Positions 23,853 through 33,345 of a DNA stretch of 64,000 bases are shown piece after piece. The position numbers were made by a program, and so were the translations under genes. The notes beneath the pieces are model-generated. The model was not told the origin of the DNA. It did no database searches and saw only the letters and a list, made by a program, of their open reading frames with translations. The stretch's first letter is position 1; each line of letters starts with the position of its first letter. The stretch lies in the NCBI RefSeq assembly GCF_041893525.1, contig NZ_CP169068.1, one strand, 5' to 3'. This DNA comes from Phaeobacter bryozoorum. Its GTDB lineage: Bacteria; Pseudomonadota; Alphaproteobacteria; Rhodobacterales; Rhodobacteraceae.

Positions 23853-25307
23853 TCACTCCGCGTTCTGCCCGTCGCTCAGCAGGTCGCCGCCACCATCGGG
23901 GGCGTTGCGTTCGCGGGCGGCAGCCTCCTCATTGGCGTCCTCGACACGGGCTGGATCCGACGCTGCCGGCAGGGGGGTCTCGGCCGGGGCGGCGGCAGGT
24001 TTAGGTGCCGGGGCCTTCTGCGATTGCTGCTGGGCCACGGGCAGCAGGCTCGCGGCGTCCCGAGCATCAACACGCAGGCGGTAGATCGGCTCCGGCAGGC
24101 CAAACCCATTGCTTTCCAGCGCGGTCTTGGCAATCCGAATGGCCTCGCCACGGGCTTTTTGAAAACTGCTCTGGGTCTGATCGACCCAGCCGGTGAAGGT
24201 CAGGATCACATTTGAATCGCCAACCTCCTTGACCCAGGCACCAACCGATGGATCCCGCAGGACAAAGGGCAGCGATTGCAGGGCATCAACCGCTGTCGAC
24301 AGGGCCGCGGCCAGATCGGCGTCGGCATCAACACCCAGTTCAAACTCGAACCGCCGGTTGGCATCTCGGGTGTAGTTGACGATCCGGCCCTTGAAGACGG
24401 TCGCATTGGGGATGCGGATATGGTTGCCTTCGGGTGAGATCAGGATGGTCGCGCGTGAGGTCAGCCGGGCAACGGTCCCCATATCGCCTGCAATCTCGAC
24501 AAAATCATTCGGCCGAAACGGTTGCCGCAGGCTGAGCAGGATAGAGGCGATGAAATTCTCCACCGTGTCGCGCACCGCAAAACCAACCGCCAGACCAGCA
24601 ACACCAGCGGCCCCCAATACGGCCCCCAGCAGCGCTGTTGCGTTGAGGATATCCAGCGCCACCACCAGCCCAAGGACGATAAAGGCAATGCGCGCCACAC
24701 CGCTATAGACCTCCGCGATAAAGGAGTTTGGCGCCAGACGCTTCCAGATCCGCAGCCGCGTCGTCAGCAGCCAGCCAAAGGCGGAAATCATCACGAAAAC
24801 CAGCATCGCGACAAAGAAAATCGGTGCATTGGCAATGATATTTCGGGTCCGCTCCTTCAGCCGGGAAAAGGCCGAGTCGAGCCGCTCATCAAGCCGCCCA
24901 TTGATCGCGGTCCGGTTTTCGATCGCCACGACACCGTCAATGCGTTCGACCATCGTGGTCAGCTGGGTCTGGCGCGGATTGTCCAGAACCTCGCCCGACA
25001 GGGTCACAACGCCACTTGACACAGAGACCCTCACCTTGTCGAAGCCGTCGATTTCTCCCAGCAGCTGGACAATCCTGCGGCGGATCTGGGCGTCCGGGGC
25101 AGCTTTGCTATCGAGCTGGATTGCGCTGTCGGTCTGCACCGGATCGCTGGTCGCCTGAGCGGCGCCGGGATGCGGCAGCAACAGGCAGAATGTCAGCGCC
25201 ATGACACTCAGAAGCAGCGCAAGCCGGGATTGACGGAATGCCGGGGCCAGGGGCCGGGCGGCGGCGCCGACGGGATGGGGGGAGCGGCGGGCAGGGCGGT
25301 GGGGCAT
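23853..25307 (-). CDS. MscS-family mechanosensitive channel with N-terminal BON domain
   Basis: A protein of about 484 residues. A signal-like hydrophobic segment (LALLLSVMALTFCLLL) is followed by a periplasmic BON domain (RIVQLLGEIDGFDKV, then SGVVTLSGEVLDNPRQ). Then come membrane helices and the MscS pore helix (LGAAGVAGLAVGFAVRDTVENF), the beta-domain (GNHIRIPNATVFKGRIVNY), and a low-complexity Ala/Pro tail. It should open under membrane tension during hypo-osmotic shock. The start is uncertain: 25307 (AGG at proper spacing), 25313 or 25331. I found no EcfG motif directly upstream. Confidence 0.87.
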   Translation of the reverse strand: MPHRPARRSPHPVGAAARPLAPAFRQSRLALLLSVMALTFCLLLPHPGAAQATSDPVQTDSAIQLDSKAAPDAQIRRRIVQLLGEIDGFDKVRVSVSSGVVTLSGEVLDNPRQTQLTTMVERIDGVVAIENRTAINGRLDERLDSAFSRLKERTRNIIANAPIFFVAMLVFVMISAFGWLLTTRLRIWKRLAPNSFIAEVYSGVARIAFIVLGLVVALDILNATALLGAVLGAAGVAGLAVGFAVRDTVENFIASILLSLRQPFRPNDFVEIAGDMGTVARLTSRATILISPEGNHIRIPNATVFKGRIVNYTRDANRRFEFELGVDADADLAAALSTAVDALQSLPFVLRDPSVGAWVKEVGDSNVILTFTGWVDQTQSSFQKARGEAIRIAKTALESNGFGLPEPIYRLRVDARDAASLLPVAQQQSQKAPAPKPAAAPAETPLPAASDPARVEDANEEAAARERNAPDGGGDLLSDGQNAE

Positions 25308-25476
25308 TGGCATCCTCGGTCTGGAACGCATCGAAAAGGGGCGCGTGGCCCGCTGGTTGTAATACCCGTCAGGCCATTGATCGCGCTGCAATGGTTCTTC
25401 GAGTTGCGGGGAACGTCAACCGCCGACCGCCATCAGCACCGCAATATCCGGATGCGCGCGGGATCGGACAGAAAAA

Positions 25477-25501
25477 CCCCGCCAGAACTGGTCTGACGGG
25501 G
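25477..25501 (-). terminator. rho-independent terminator of the entericidin-like gene
   Basis: On the minus strand CCCCGTCAG / CTGGCGGGG pair across 7 bases and are followed by five T. It lies 19 bp after the stop at 25520. Confidence 0.8.
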
Positions 25502-25519
25502 CATGGATCGGGCGGCGCT

Positions 25520-25645
25520 TTACTGTGCTTCCTGAGATTCCTCGGTGATCGCGTCGCCAAGGTCGGAGACGTCACGGCCAAAGCCCTCGGTTGTTTCGCA
25601 GGCAGCCAGACCGGCCAGGGCAAGAGCGGCAATAATCAGTCGCAT
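25520..25645 (-). CDS. entericidin EcnA/B-family small lipoprotein
   Basis: A 41-residue lipoprotein below common ORF size cut-offs. It has a short signal (RLIIAALALAGLAAC, lipobox Cys at 15), then ETTEGFGRDVSDLGDAI, the entericidin signature, and an acidic tail. AAAGGAATTTGAC precedes the ATG and a good terminator follows. Entericidins are small outer- or inner-membrane lipoproteins linked to stationary-phase lysis or envelope stress in enterobacteria; homologues are common in alphaproteobacteria with unproven roles. I see only one copy, not an EcnA/EcnB antidote-toxin pair. Confidence 0.88.
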   Translation of the reverse strand: MRLIIAALALAGLAACETTEGFGRDVSDLGDAITEESQEAQ

Positions 25646-26060
25646 GTCAAATTCCTTTTGTTTCGCGGCGCGAACGCCGGTGTCAGATCCAAGTATCAGT
25701 CCCGAAAAATCGGGGCCGGTGTCGCACCGGCGGAGTATGGGGCGCGGGCAAAGCCCAGTCGCGGCCCCGGGTGGCCCCGATCTGGCGGGGCCTGCCCCGT
25801 CTCGTCACGGGGTTGCGCTGGGCTAACGCCTCTGCTGCCGGATCGGTTCCCGCCGAAGCTGCTGGCAGTCAAAGAAAAACACCTGACCTGCCTCGGGGGC
25901 GAGCGGTGTTGTCGTGCGCATTGTCCCGCGCTCGCCGGAACCGCAGGCGCGTCGAAACGTTTGCTCTCCAGAGACACAGAACAGACACGGAACCCGACGC
26001 GTGACAGGTCGGACAGAGCGCCGAAGCGCGCACCGCAGGCCAGACAGGAGGCAGATCACA
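25646..26060. other. 415-bp gap with one EcfG promoter
   Basis: No convincing gene is seen. The gap separates the entericidin gene (minus) from exoD (plus) and contains an EcfG-type promoter at 25937-25961. About 100 bases of 5' leader follow before the exoD ATG. Confidence 0.5.
25937..25961 (+). promoter_or_regulatory. EcfG-type promoter of exoD
   Basis: GGAAC (25937-25941), 16 bases, CGTT (25958-25961) lies 100 bp upstream of the exoD ATG at 26061. It is a perfect match, with a longer leader than the others. Confidence 0.72.
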
Positions 26061-26642
26061 ATGACAGCGCAGGACCATCCCGTCGGCGAGATAATCGAGG
26101 CGACGACCGAATTGCTGGAAGAGGACAGCATCAGCGTTGCCGAGGTTGTCGAGGATCTTGGCCATTCCTCGATGGCGGCGACCCTGTTGCTGCCCGCGAT
26201 GGCGGTGGTGTCGCCGCTCAGTGGCGTGCCGCTGTTCTCGACTGTCTGCGGGCTGCTGATCTTTCTCATCGCCGGGCAAATGGCGCTTGGCCGGGATCAC
26301 CTGTGGCTGCCGGATTGGCTCCGCCGACAGCGGATCTCCTCGGAGCGGGCGCGCAGGGTGCTGGGGCCTATGCGCCGGATGGCCCGATTTCTCGATCGCC
26401 ATACCGAGGCGCGGGTGAAGATCCTGCTGCGCCAGCCCTTTGTCACAGTGCCGCGTATCCTGTGCGCCCTCTCTGGGCTGGCGATGCCGTTTCTTGAACT
26501 GGTGCCCTTCAGCTCTTCCACTCTGGGGGCGGTGGTCAGCAGCCTTGCCGTCGCGATGCTGACCCGCGACGGGCTGGTAATGCTGGTGGCGCTGGCGCTG
26601 CTGGCGGTGGCCAGCGCCGGCCTGCCTTACCTGCTGCTATGA
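26061..26642 (+). CDS. exoD: ExoD-family membrane protein
   Basis: A 193-residue ExoD-like protein. The N-terminal region (VGEIIEATTELLEEDSISVAEVVEDLG) is soluble and about four hydrophobic helices follow (SMAATLLLPAMAVVSPLSG; STVCGLLIFLIAGQ; two near the C terminus). ExoD was first linked to exopolysaccharide synthesis and alkaline tolerance in rhizobia; the biochemical function is unknown. The ATG at 26061 follows CAGGAGGCAGATCACA. An EcfG promoter upstream puts it in the stress regulon. It converges on codA with only a 6-bp gap. Confidence 0.85.
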   Translation: MTAQDHPVGEIIEATTELLEEDSISVAEVVEDLGHSSMAATLLLPAMAVVSPLSGVPLFSTVCGLLIFLIAGQMALGRDHLWLPDWLRRQRISSERARRVLGPMRRMARFLDRHTEARVKILLRQPFVTVPRILCALSGLAMPFLELVPFSSSTLGAVVSSLAVAMLTRDGLVMLVALALLAVASAGLPYLLL

Positions 26643-26648
26643 CGGGGA

Positions 26649-27932
26649 TCAGCCCGGCAGGGTGTGGCGGCGCCGGACCTGTGCAGGGCGACCGGGCAGC
26701 GACAGCGCAGCATCGCCGCGTGCGCTGCGGCTGATCACCTTGCCCTTTGCCACCACTGCCAGGCGGGCAGGTCGCAGGCGCAGTGCCTCGGTCGGGGTGG
26801 CCGCATCCAGCACAACCAGCGAGGCGCGATCGCCTTTCTTCAGCCCATAGCCGTCCAGTCCCATGATCGCGGCATTGTTCTCGGTCACCATGGTGAAACA
26901 CTGCGCCATCTCGTCCGGGTGGATCATCTGCGCCACATGCATCCCCATGAAAGCCACGTCCAGCATGTCGCCGGTGCCAAGGCTATACCAGGGATCCAGT
27001 ACGCAATCCTGCCCCCAGCCCACCGTTACGCCATGGGCCAGCAATTCCTTCACGCGGGTCAGGCCGCGCCGCTTGGGAAAGCTGTCGTGGCGACCTTGCA
27101 AGACGATGTTGATCAGTGGATTGGGGATGGCGGCAATCCCGGCTTCGGCAATCAGCGGCAACAGCTTGGAGACGTAGTAGTTGTCCATCGAGTGCATGGA
27201 GGTGAGATGGCTGCCGGCCACGCGCCCCTGCAAGCCGTGGCGCAGCGTCTCCTGCGCCAGTGTCTCGATGTGTCGCGACAGCGGATCATCGGTTTCGTCA
27301 CAATGGATGTCGACCTGCAACCCACGATCCGCAGCGATCTTGCATAGATCGCCCAGAGACTCCGCACCATCCTGCATACTGCGTTCGAAATGCGGAATGC
27401 CGCCCACCACATCGACGCCCATATCCAGCGCGCGGATCAGGTTATCGCGACCATTTGGCGCCCGGTACAACCCATCCTGCGGAAAGGCGACCAATTGCAG
27501 GTCGATGTACTCCTTGACCGCCTCGCGGACCTCCAGCATCGCGGTCACGCCCCGCAGGTGGTCGGGCGTGGTATCGACATGGGTGCGGATCGCCAGCAGC
27601 CCCATGCTGGCCGCCCAGTCGCAATAGGTCAGGGCGCGGCTGACCATATCCTCGACACTGGCCTCCTCGCGCAGCTCTCCCCAAAGGCTGATCCCCTCCA
27701 GGAGTGTGCCAGAGGAATTGACCCGCGGCAGCCCGTAGGAGAGCGTCGCATCCATGTGGAAATGCGGATCGACAAAGGGGGGCGTGACCAGATCGCCGCT
27801 GGCCTCGATGGTTTCTCTGGCCGCCGCGTCAATGGACGGCGCCACCTCGGTGATGATGTCACCGGTGATGCCGATATCCGCGACCGAGCCATCGGGCAGC
27901 GTGCCGCCCTTGATCAACAGATCCAACATCAT
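26649..27932 (-). CDS. codA: cytosine-deaminase-family amidohydrolase
   Basis: A 427-residue amidohydrolase-superfamily protein. Metal ligands appear as DPHFHMD (about 57-63), a middle HCDE (near 211) and GWGQD (near 310) carrying the catalytic Asp; this is the CodA arrangement. It would deaminate cytosine to uracil or a related base such as isoguanine. It is the last gene of an operon with a BMP-type importer, overlapping the upstream permease by 4 bases (ATGA). Import and deamination thus form one salvage unit. The exact base is uncertain. Confidence 0.85.
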   Translation of the reverse strand: MMLDLLIKGGTLPDGSVADIGITGDIITEVAPSIDAAARETIEASGDLVTPPFVDPHFHMDATLSYGLPRVNSSGTLLEGISLWGELREEASVEDMVSRALTYCDWAASMGLLAIRTHVDTTPDHLRGVTAMLEVREAVKEYIDLQLVAFPQDGLYRAPNGRDNLIRALDMGVDVVGGIPHFERSMQDGAESLGDLCKIAADRGLQVDIHCDETDDPLSRHIETLAQETLRHGLQGRVAGSHLTSMHSMDNYYVSKLLPLIAEAGIAAIPNPLINIVLQGRHDSFPKRRGLTRVKELLAHGVTVGWGQDCVLDPWYSLGTGDMLDVAFMGMHVAQMIHPDEMAQCFTMVTENNAAIMGLDGYGLKKGDRASLVVLDAATPTEALRLRPARLAVVAKGKVISRSARGDAALSLPGRPAQVRRRHTLPG

Positions 27933-28873
27933 CTTTCTCCCTTGTTGAATGGCACCATCAATGCGGCAGGCACCTCGGCGCGGCGCGACATCACGATCAA
28001 CGCCAGTATCGACAGAATATAGGGCATCATCAGGAACAGCTGGTAGGGCACCACCGCGCCGATCCCGGTCTGTTGCAGGCGGATCTGCAAGGCATCAAAG
28101 GCGGCAAAGAGGATGGCGCCCAACACCGCCTTGCCCGGTCGCCACGCGCCAAAGACCACCAGCGCAATGCAGATCCAGCCGCGCCCGTTCACCATATCGA
28201 AAAAGAAACTGTCAAAGGCCGAAAGCGTCAGGAACGCGCCTCCCACGGCCATCAGGCCGCTGCCCACCACCACCGCCCCCATGCGGATCGCGGTCACTGA
28301 CAGCCCCTGTGCGGCCACTGCCGATGGGTTCTCACCCGCCGCGCGCACCGCCAGCCCCAGCGGCGTTCGGTAGAGCACATAGGCACAGAGCGCCGCCAGC
28401 ACAAAGGCGGCATAGGTCAGTGGTGTCTGTGAAAACAGGGCCGGGCCGACCAGCGGCAGATCCGACAGCAGCGGGATTTCATAGGGCTGAAACGCCTCGA
28501 TCTTGGGCGGCGAGGACACCTCTGGCAGCACCACGCGGTAGGTGTAGAAGGTCAGCGAAGTCGCCAACAGTGTCAGCCCGATGCCCACCACATGCTGCGA
28601 CAGCCCGAAAGGCACGCTGAGCGTCGCATGCAGCAGGCCAAAGGCCATGCCGGTCAGCAGCGCCACACCAACCCCGCCCCATAGGGGCAGCCCGGCCCAG
28701 ACCGCGATCCAGCCGGAGAAGGCACCCGCGACCATGATCCCCTCGATCCCGAGATTGAGCACGCCGGCCCGTTCGCAGATCAGCTCCCCCAGCGTGGCAA
28801 AGATCAGCGGCGAGGCGATGCGGATCGCAGCGGCCCAGAAGCTGGCGGAAAGCAGGATTTCGAGAATGTCCAT
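27929..28873 (-). CDS. ABC transporter permease (BMP/nucleoside type), second subunit
   Basis: A 314-residue permease of the BPD_transp_2 family with about 8-9 helices. ICERAGVLNLGIEGIM near residue 32 is the typical N-terminal motif, and RAAGENPSAVAAQGLSV is the cytoplasmic loop contacting the ATPase. It pairs with the permease encoded just upstream. The ATPase-permease-permease-CodA order indicates nucleobase or nucleoside import. Confidence 0.92.
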   Translation of the reverse strand: MDILEILLSASFWAAAIRIASPLIFATLGELICERAGVLNLGIEGIMVAGAFSGWIAVWAGLPLWGGVGVALLTGMAFGLLHATLSVPFGLSQHVVGIGLTLLATSLTFYTYRVVLPEVSSPPKIEAFQPYEIPLLSDLPLVGPALFSQTPLTYAAFVLAALCAYVLYRTPLGLAVRAAGENPSAVAAQGLSVTAIRMGAVVVGSGLMAVGGAFLTLSAFDSFFFDMVNGRGWICIALVVFGAWRPGKAVLGAILFAAFDALQIRLQQTGIGAVVPYQLFLMMPYILSILALIVMSRRAEVPAALMVPFNKGER

Positions 28874-28874
28874 C

Positions 28875-29924
28875 TCAGTCCCTCCGCAGCCGGAATTTGC
28901 TGAGCAGGATCGCCAGCACCATCAGCAGCAGAGCCGAGGCCAGCATGATATCGGCCAGATAGCTGGGAACACCTGCGGCGCGGCTCATACTGTCCGCTCC
29001 GACAAAGATCGCGGCGACAAACAGCGCTGCAAAAACCACGCCAATCGGATGCAGCAGCGCCAGCATGGCCACAACGATGCCCGTGTAGCCAAAACCGGGG
29101 CTGAGATCGAGCGTCAGCGCCCCCTTGAGGCCGGCCACCTCTGAATAGCCCGCCAGCCCGGCCAGCCCGCCGGACAACAGCGCGGTTTTCAGGATCACCT
29201 TTGTGACTGGAATGCCTGCAAATCGCGCGGCTTCGGCGTTCTGGCCAACTGCGCGCATCTCATAGCCCAGCGTGGTGCGGGTGTTGATCACCCAGATCAC
29301 CAGCGCTGAAATCAGCGCCAGCGCAAACCCCCAGTGCAGCCGCAGCCCGTCCACCACCCGGGGCAGCCGCGCGTCGGCGCTTAGCCGGGGTGATTTTGGC
29401 CAGCCCATGCCCATCGGATCCTTCAGCGGCCCTTCCAGCAGGTAGGAGACGAACAACAGGAATATGAAGTTGAACAGCAGCGTGGTGACCACCTCATCCA
29501 CCCCCAGCCGCGTTTTAAGCAGTGCAGGCCCCAGCAGCAGCACCGCCCCCGCGATCAGAGCCGCCGCACCAAGCAGGGGCAGCAACAGCGGTGCAGGCAG
29601 GTTCAGCGCGCCGGTGCCCAGAACAACGGTGATCACAGCCCCAGCATAGAGCTGCGCCTCGGCTCCGATATTCCAGAGCTTGGCACGAAAGGCGACCGCA
29701 ACCGCCAGACCGGTGAAAATCAGCGGGGTTGCGCGGTTCAAGGTCTCAAGCAGCGCAAATTTCGACCCGAATGCCCCGCTCAGGATCAGGCCAAAGATCG
29801 ACAGCGGTTCCCCCCCGGCGACCTGTGCAAGCGCGGCAGCAATGACAAATGTCGCCAGCAGTGCAAGGGCAGGCGGCAGCAGCCGCCGCTGCCAGCTTGG
29901 CGCGGCAATCGGTTCAAGCCGCAT
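28875..29924 (-). CDS. ABC transporter permease (BMP/nucleoside type), first subunit
   Basis: A protein of about 349 residues from ATG 29924, which overlaps the ATPase stop by 11 bases; an ATG two codons earlier (29930) is possible. It has some nine helices and the BPD_transp_2 motifs NIGAEAQLYAG and AVGQNAEAARFAGI. It forms the translocation path with the next gene's product, one base away. Confidence 0.9.
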   Translation of the reverse strand: MRLEPIAAPSWQRRLLPPALALLATFVIAAALAQVAGGEPLSIFGLILSGAFGSKFALLETLNRATPLIFTGLAVAVAFRAKLWNIGAEAQLYAGAVITVVLGTGALNLPAPLLLPLLGAAALIAGAVLLLGPALLKTRLGVDEVVTTLLFNFIFLLFVSYLLEGPLKDPMGMGWPKSPRLSADARLPRVVDGLRLHWGFALALISALVIWVINTRTTLGYEMRAVGQNAEAARFAGIPVTKVILKTALLSGGLAGLAGYSEVAGLKGALTLDLSPGFGYTGIVVAMLALLHPIGVVFAALFVAAIFVGADSMSRAAGVPSYLADIMLASALLLMVLAILLSKFRLRRD

Positions 29925-31495
29925 GGCCATCCTCCGTCTGTGGGGCATCCGACCGATCGTCAAACCCATGGCCGGCCATCCAGGCGCCCAGTTCCTCGGG
30001 CTGTTTGCTGCCACGGGCAAAACCGGGGCTCAGACGCCCTTCGCTGATCACATGGATCACATCGGAAAGCTGCATGATTTCGTCCAGATCCTCGGAAATC
30101 AGCAGAACCGCCGCCCCGCGCGCGCAGGCTTTGGCCAATTGTTCATGCACATAGGTGACCGCGCCGATATCCAGCCCGCGCACCGGCTGGTTGGCCAGAA
30201 TGATCTGCGGGGCCTGTTCCAGCACACGGCCAAGGATCAGCTTTTGCATATTGCCGCCCGACAGCAGCCGGATGCGCGTGTCGGGGCCGGGACAGCGCAC
30301 GTCATAGCCCGCAATCACCGTCCTGGCAAAGTCACGCGCGGCCCGCCAGTCGAGCCAGCCACGGCGGCTGAAGCGGGTCGCATAGGTTTCAAGGATCGCG
30401 TTTTCGGTCAGGTCAAAATCGGCAATCGTGCCGGTCTTGTGCCGGTCTTCGGGGATGCGGGCGATCCCGCTGTTGATCGCCTCACGCGGGGACCAGCCTG
30501 CCGGGGCGGCGCCGTTCAGGGTCAGGCTGCCGGACTGCGGCGTGATCAGCCCCGAGACCAGATCAGAAAGCGCGGCCTGACCATTGCCGGACACCCCGGC
30601 CAATCCGGTAATCTGACCCGCCGCCAGTTCCAGTGACACGCGCTGCAATCCGGGTGTTGCCCCGATGCTGGGGGTGGAGACCTCATGCAGCTGCAACAAG
30701 GCAGGGCCGGGGGCGTTGGCGGTGAAATCCGCCTGGCGTCACTTCTGCCCCCACCATCAGCGCCGCCAGTTCGTCACGGCTGGTCTCGGCGGTACGCCGC
30801 TCGGCCACCAGTCGGCCATGGCGCAGCACCAGCACGCGGTCGGAGATTGCCATCACCTCATGCAGCTTATGCGAGATGAAGATCACCGACAGACCACGGG
30901 CGATGGCTTCGTGCAGCGTGGCAAACAGCGCATCGGTCTCCTGCGGTGTCAGAACCGCTGTGGGCTCGTCCAGAATTAGGATCCGGGCATCGCGGTACAG
31001 CGCCTTCAGTATTTCCACCCGCTGGCGTTCGCCGACGGTGAGCCGCGAGACCTTGGCGTTGGGATCGACTTTCAGATGAAACTGCTCCGCCAGCGCGCGG
31101 ATACGGGCCTTTGCCGGTCCTGCCCGCAGGCCCAGACCCAGCAGCGGCTCCACGCCAAGGGTGATATTCTCCCAGACCGTCAGATTATCCGCCAGCGTGA
31201 AATGCTGATGCACCATGCCGACGCCGCCATCCAGCGCGGCGCGCGGTGCACCGGGGGGCAGGGCCGTGCCGAACAGTTCCACGGCGCCAGCGTCCGCCGT
31301 GTATTGTCCGAACAGAATATTCATCAGTGTGGTCTTGCCCGCGCCATTCTCTCCCAGCAGAGCGATCACCTCGCCTGCAAACAGGTCAAAGCTCACGTCA
31401 TCATTTGCGGTGACGCTGCCAAAATACTTGGTGATGTGTTGCAGGCGCAGCACCGGGCCACTGCCCGATGCCTGCGCCGTCTGGTCCGGCGTCAT
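29914..31495 (-). pseudogene. double-domain ABC ATPase (BMP/nucleoside importer), single-base frameshift
   Basis: This family normally has two fused ATPase domains in about 510-520 residues. Domain 1 starts at 31495 (Walker A GENGAGKTT, signature region LTVGERQRVEILKALYRD, Walker B ILILDEPTA) and reads to VGAEVTP. One extra base near 30740 then shifts the frame; the other frame continues ADFTANAPGPALLQLHEV into domain 2, which has a degenerate Walker A (GVSGNGQAALSD) and signature SGGNMQKLILGR, as is usual. The total length is one more than a multiple of three. It may be a sequencing error or true inactivation. Without it the importer and codA would be uncoupled. Confidence 0.85.
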
Positions 31496-31505
31496 GCGCA
31501 GCTGC

Positions 31506-32537
31506 TCAGGAGGAGCCGGGCTCGGTGTCGTTGATCTCCACCACAAAAGAGCCATCCTTGATCGCTGCGCTGCGGCTGGCGATCAGATCCAGTGCCTCCT
31601 GCGGGATCTTGCCCTCAAAGGTGCCAAAAGGCGCCAGCGAGGCTCCGCCCTCCTTCATGAAGGAATAGATGCCATAGTCGGCAGCGGTGAAACTGCCGTC
31701 CCGCACCTTGGCGATGGCCGCATCCAGCGTCGGCTCAAAATGCCACAGCGCCGAGGCCGCCACCGTGTCAGGATAGTCGCTCTGGGTGTCGATCACATTG
31801 CCGATGGCCAGCACGCCCTTCTCCTTGGCCGCGTCGGAGACGCCAAAGCGTTCCGCATAGAGCATATCGGCACCGTTCTCGATCATGGCGAATGCGGTTT
31901 CCTTGGCCTTGGGCGGATCAAACCAGCTGCCGATGAACGAGACCTGGAATTTGATATCGGGGTTCATCTCCCGCGCGCCCGCCATAAAGGCGTGCATCAG
32001 GCGGTTCACCTCAGGAATGGGAAAACCGCCGACCATGCCGATATTGCCGCTCTCCGACATGGCCCCGGCCACGATCCCCGACAGGTAGGAGGCATCCTGA
32101 ATGTAGTTGTCGAAGACCGCCAGATTGGGCAGCGCCGGATCCTCCTTGAAGGAAGAGCCCATCAGGAAGGCCACATCGGGATAATCTGCCGCCACCTCGC
32201 GGGCCTCGGCCTCAACGCCGAAGATCTCACCGATGATCAGCTTGTGCCCCTGTTCGGCATATTCGCGCATCACGCGCGGATAATCGGTGTTCGAGGTGTT
32301 TTCGGAAAACGTATAGGTGATGTCGCCACGGTTCTCTGCGGCGAGGGCGGCAACATGGATCCGGCTAACCCATTGCTGTTCGACGGGCACGGTGTAGATG
32401 CCTGCAACCTTGATCGGCTCGGCCGCTGTGGCCCGAAGCGGCAGCGAGGCGGCAAGCCCGACGGTCAGCGCCCCGGCGGCACAGCTGAGCAGAAAGTGGC
32501 GGCGCGACATCCGCGCGCTGGTCTTGGTCTGTGTCAT
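31506..32537 (-). CDS. BMP-family substrate-binding protein of the nucleobase/nucleoside importer
   Basis: A 343-residue BMP/Med (PnrA-like) periplasmic binding protein. A twin-arginine-like signal (SRRHFLLSCAAGALTVGLAASL, cleaved near ATAAE) precedes the mature domain (IKVAGIYTVPVEQQWVSRIH, then GMVGGFPIPEVNRLMHAFMAGAR). It binds a nucleoside or nucleobase in the periplasm. It is first in the operon and AGGGGGAA precedes the ATG. The IS3 element lies 196 bp upstream and could affect the promoter. Confidence 0.9.
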   Translation of the reverse strand: MTQTKTSARMSRRHFLLSCAAGALTVGLAASLPLRATAAEPIKVAGIYTVPVEQQWVSRIHVAALAAENRGDITYTFSENTSNTDYPRVMREYAEQGHKLIIGEIFGVEAEAREVAADYPDVAFLMGSSFKEDPALPNLAVFDNYIQDASYLSGIVAGAMSESGNIGMVGGFPIPEVNRLMHAFMAGAREMNPDIKFQVSFIGSWFDPPKAKETAFAMIENGADMLYAERFGVSDAAKEKGVLAIGNVIDTQSDYPDTVAASALWHFEPTLDAAIAKVRDGSFTAADYGIYSFMKEGGASLAPFGTFEGKIPQEALDLIASRSAAIKDGSFVVEINDTEPGSS

Positions 32538-33345
32538 GTCATTTCCCCCTGTCGATGGCCCTGCGTTGGTGCAGGCTCTTTGGAACGTCGCCGGTCATGC
32601 CCGCGTGGTGTCGACGCTAGGGGGCTGGTCGTGACCCCGGCAATACGCGCCCTGTGTTCCGCAGGGGAAACTATAGGGGCGCGCTTCTCTTTTGGGCAAG
32701 GATGAATTCAGATATCGAAATTTGTGCGGTATTTGAGCTACTCCCCAATCGTTGGACAGCTTTCGGCGTAACTTAAGCTACTCTCTGCTCCTGCTGACCT
32801 GTTTGGGTTTCGTCTTTTCTCAGCCAATAAACCACGGCCGGAGGTTTGCCACCAAGGGCGGAATGGGGGCGTTTGCGGTTGTAGAATTCGACCCACTTGC
32901 CGACGCCCACCTTTGCTTCTGATCCTGTTTCCCATGCGTGCAAGTAGACGCACTCGTATTTCAGGCTGCGCCAGAGCCGTTCGACAAAGATATTGTCGAG
33001 GAACCGACCCTTGCCATCCATCGAGATGCGCACGCCGGAGCGGCGCAGACGATCTGTCCAGGCAAAGGACGTGAATTGGCTCCCCTGGTCGGTGTTCATG
33101 ATCTCTGGCGGGCCGAAGCGGTGGATCGCCTCATTCAGAGCCTCGACACAGAAGTCGGCTTCCAGCGTGTTCGAGATGCGCCAGGCCAGAACCTTGCGGG
33201 TATGCCAGTCCATGATCGCTACCAGATACAAGAAGCCCCGTCGCATTGGCTGGCAGGTGATGTCTGCGGCCCAGACCTGGTTGGGCCGGTCGACGCGCAA
33301 CCCTCGCAACAAGTAGGGATACGTCTTGTGGCCCTTCGCCGCCTT

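Noticed and set aside
31215..32705. 496-codon plus-strand open frame
   Set aside because: It crosses the antisense side of two well-recognised genes (ABC ATPase and BMP protein).
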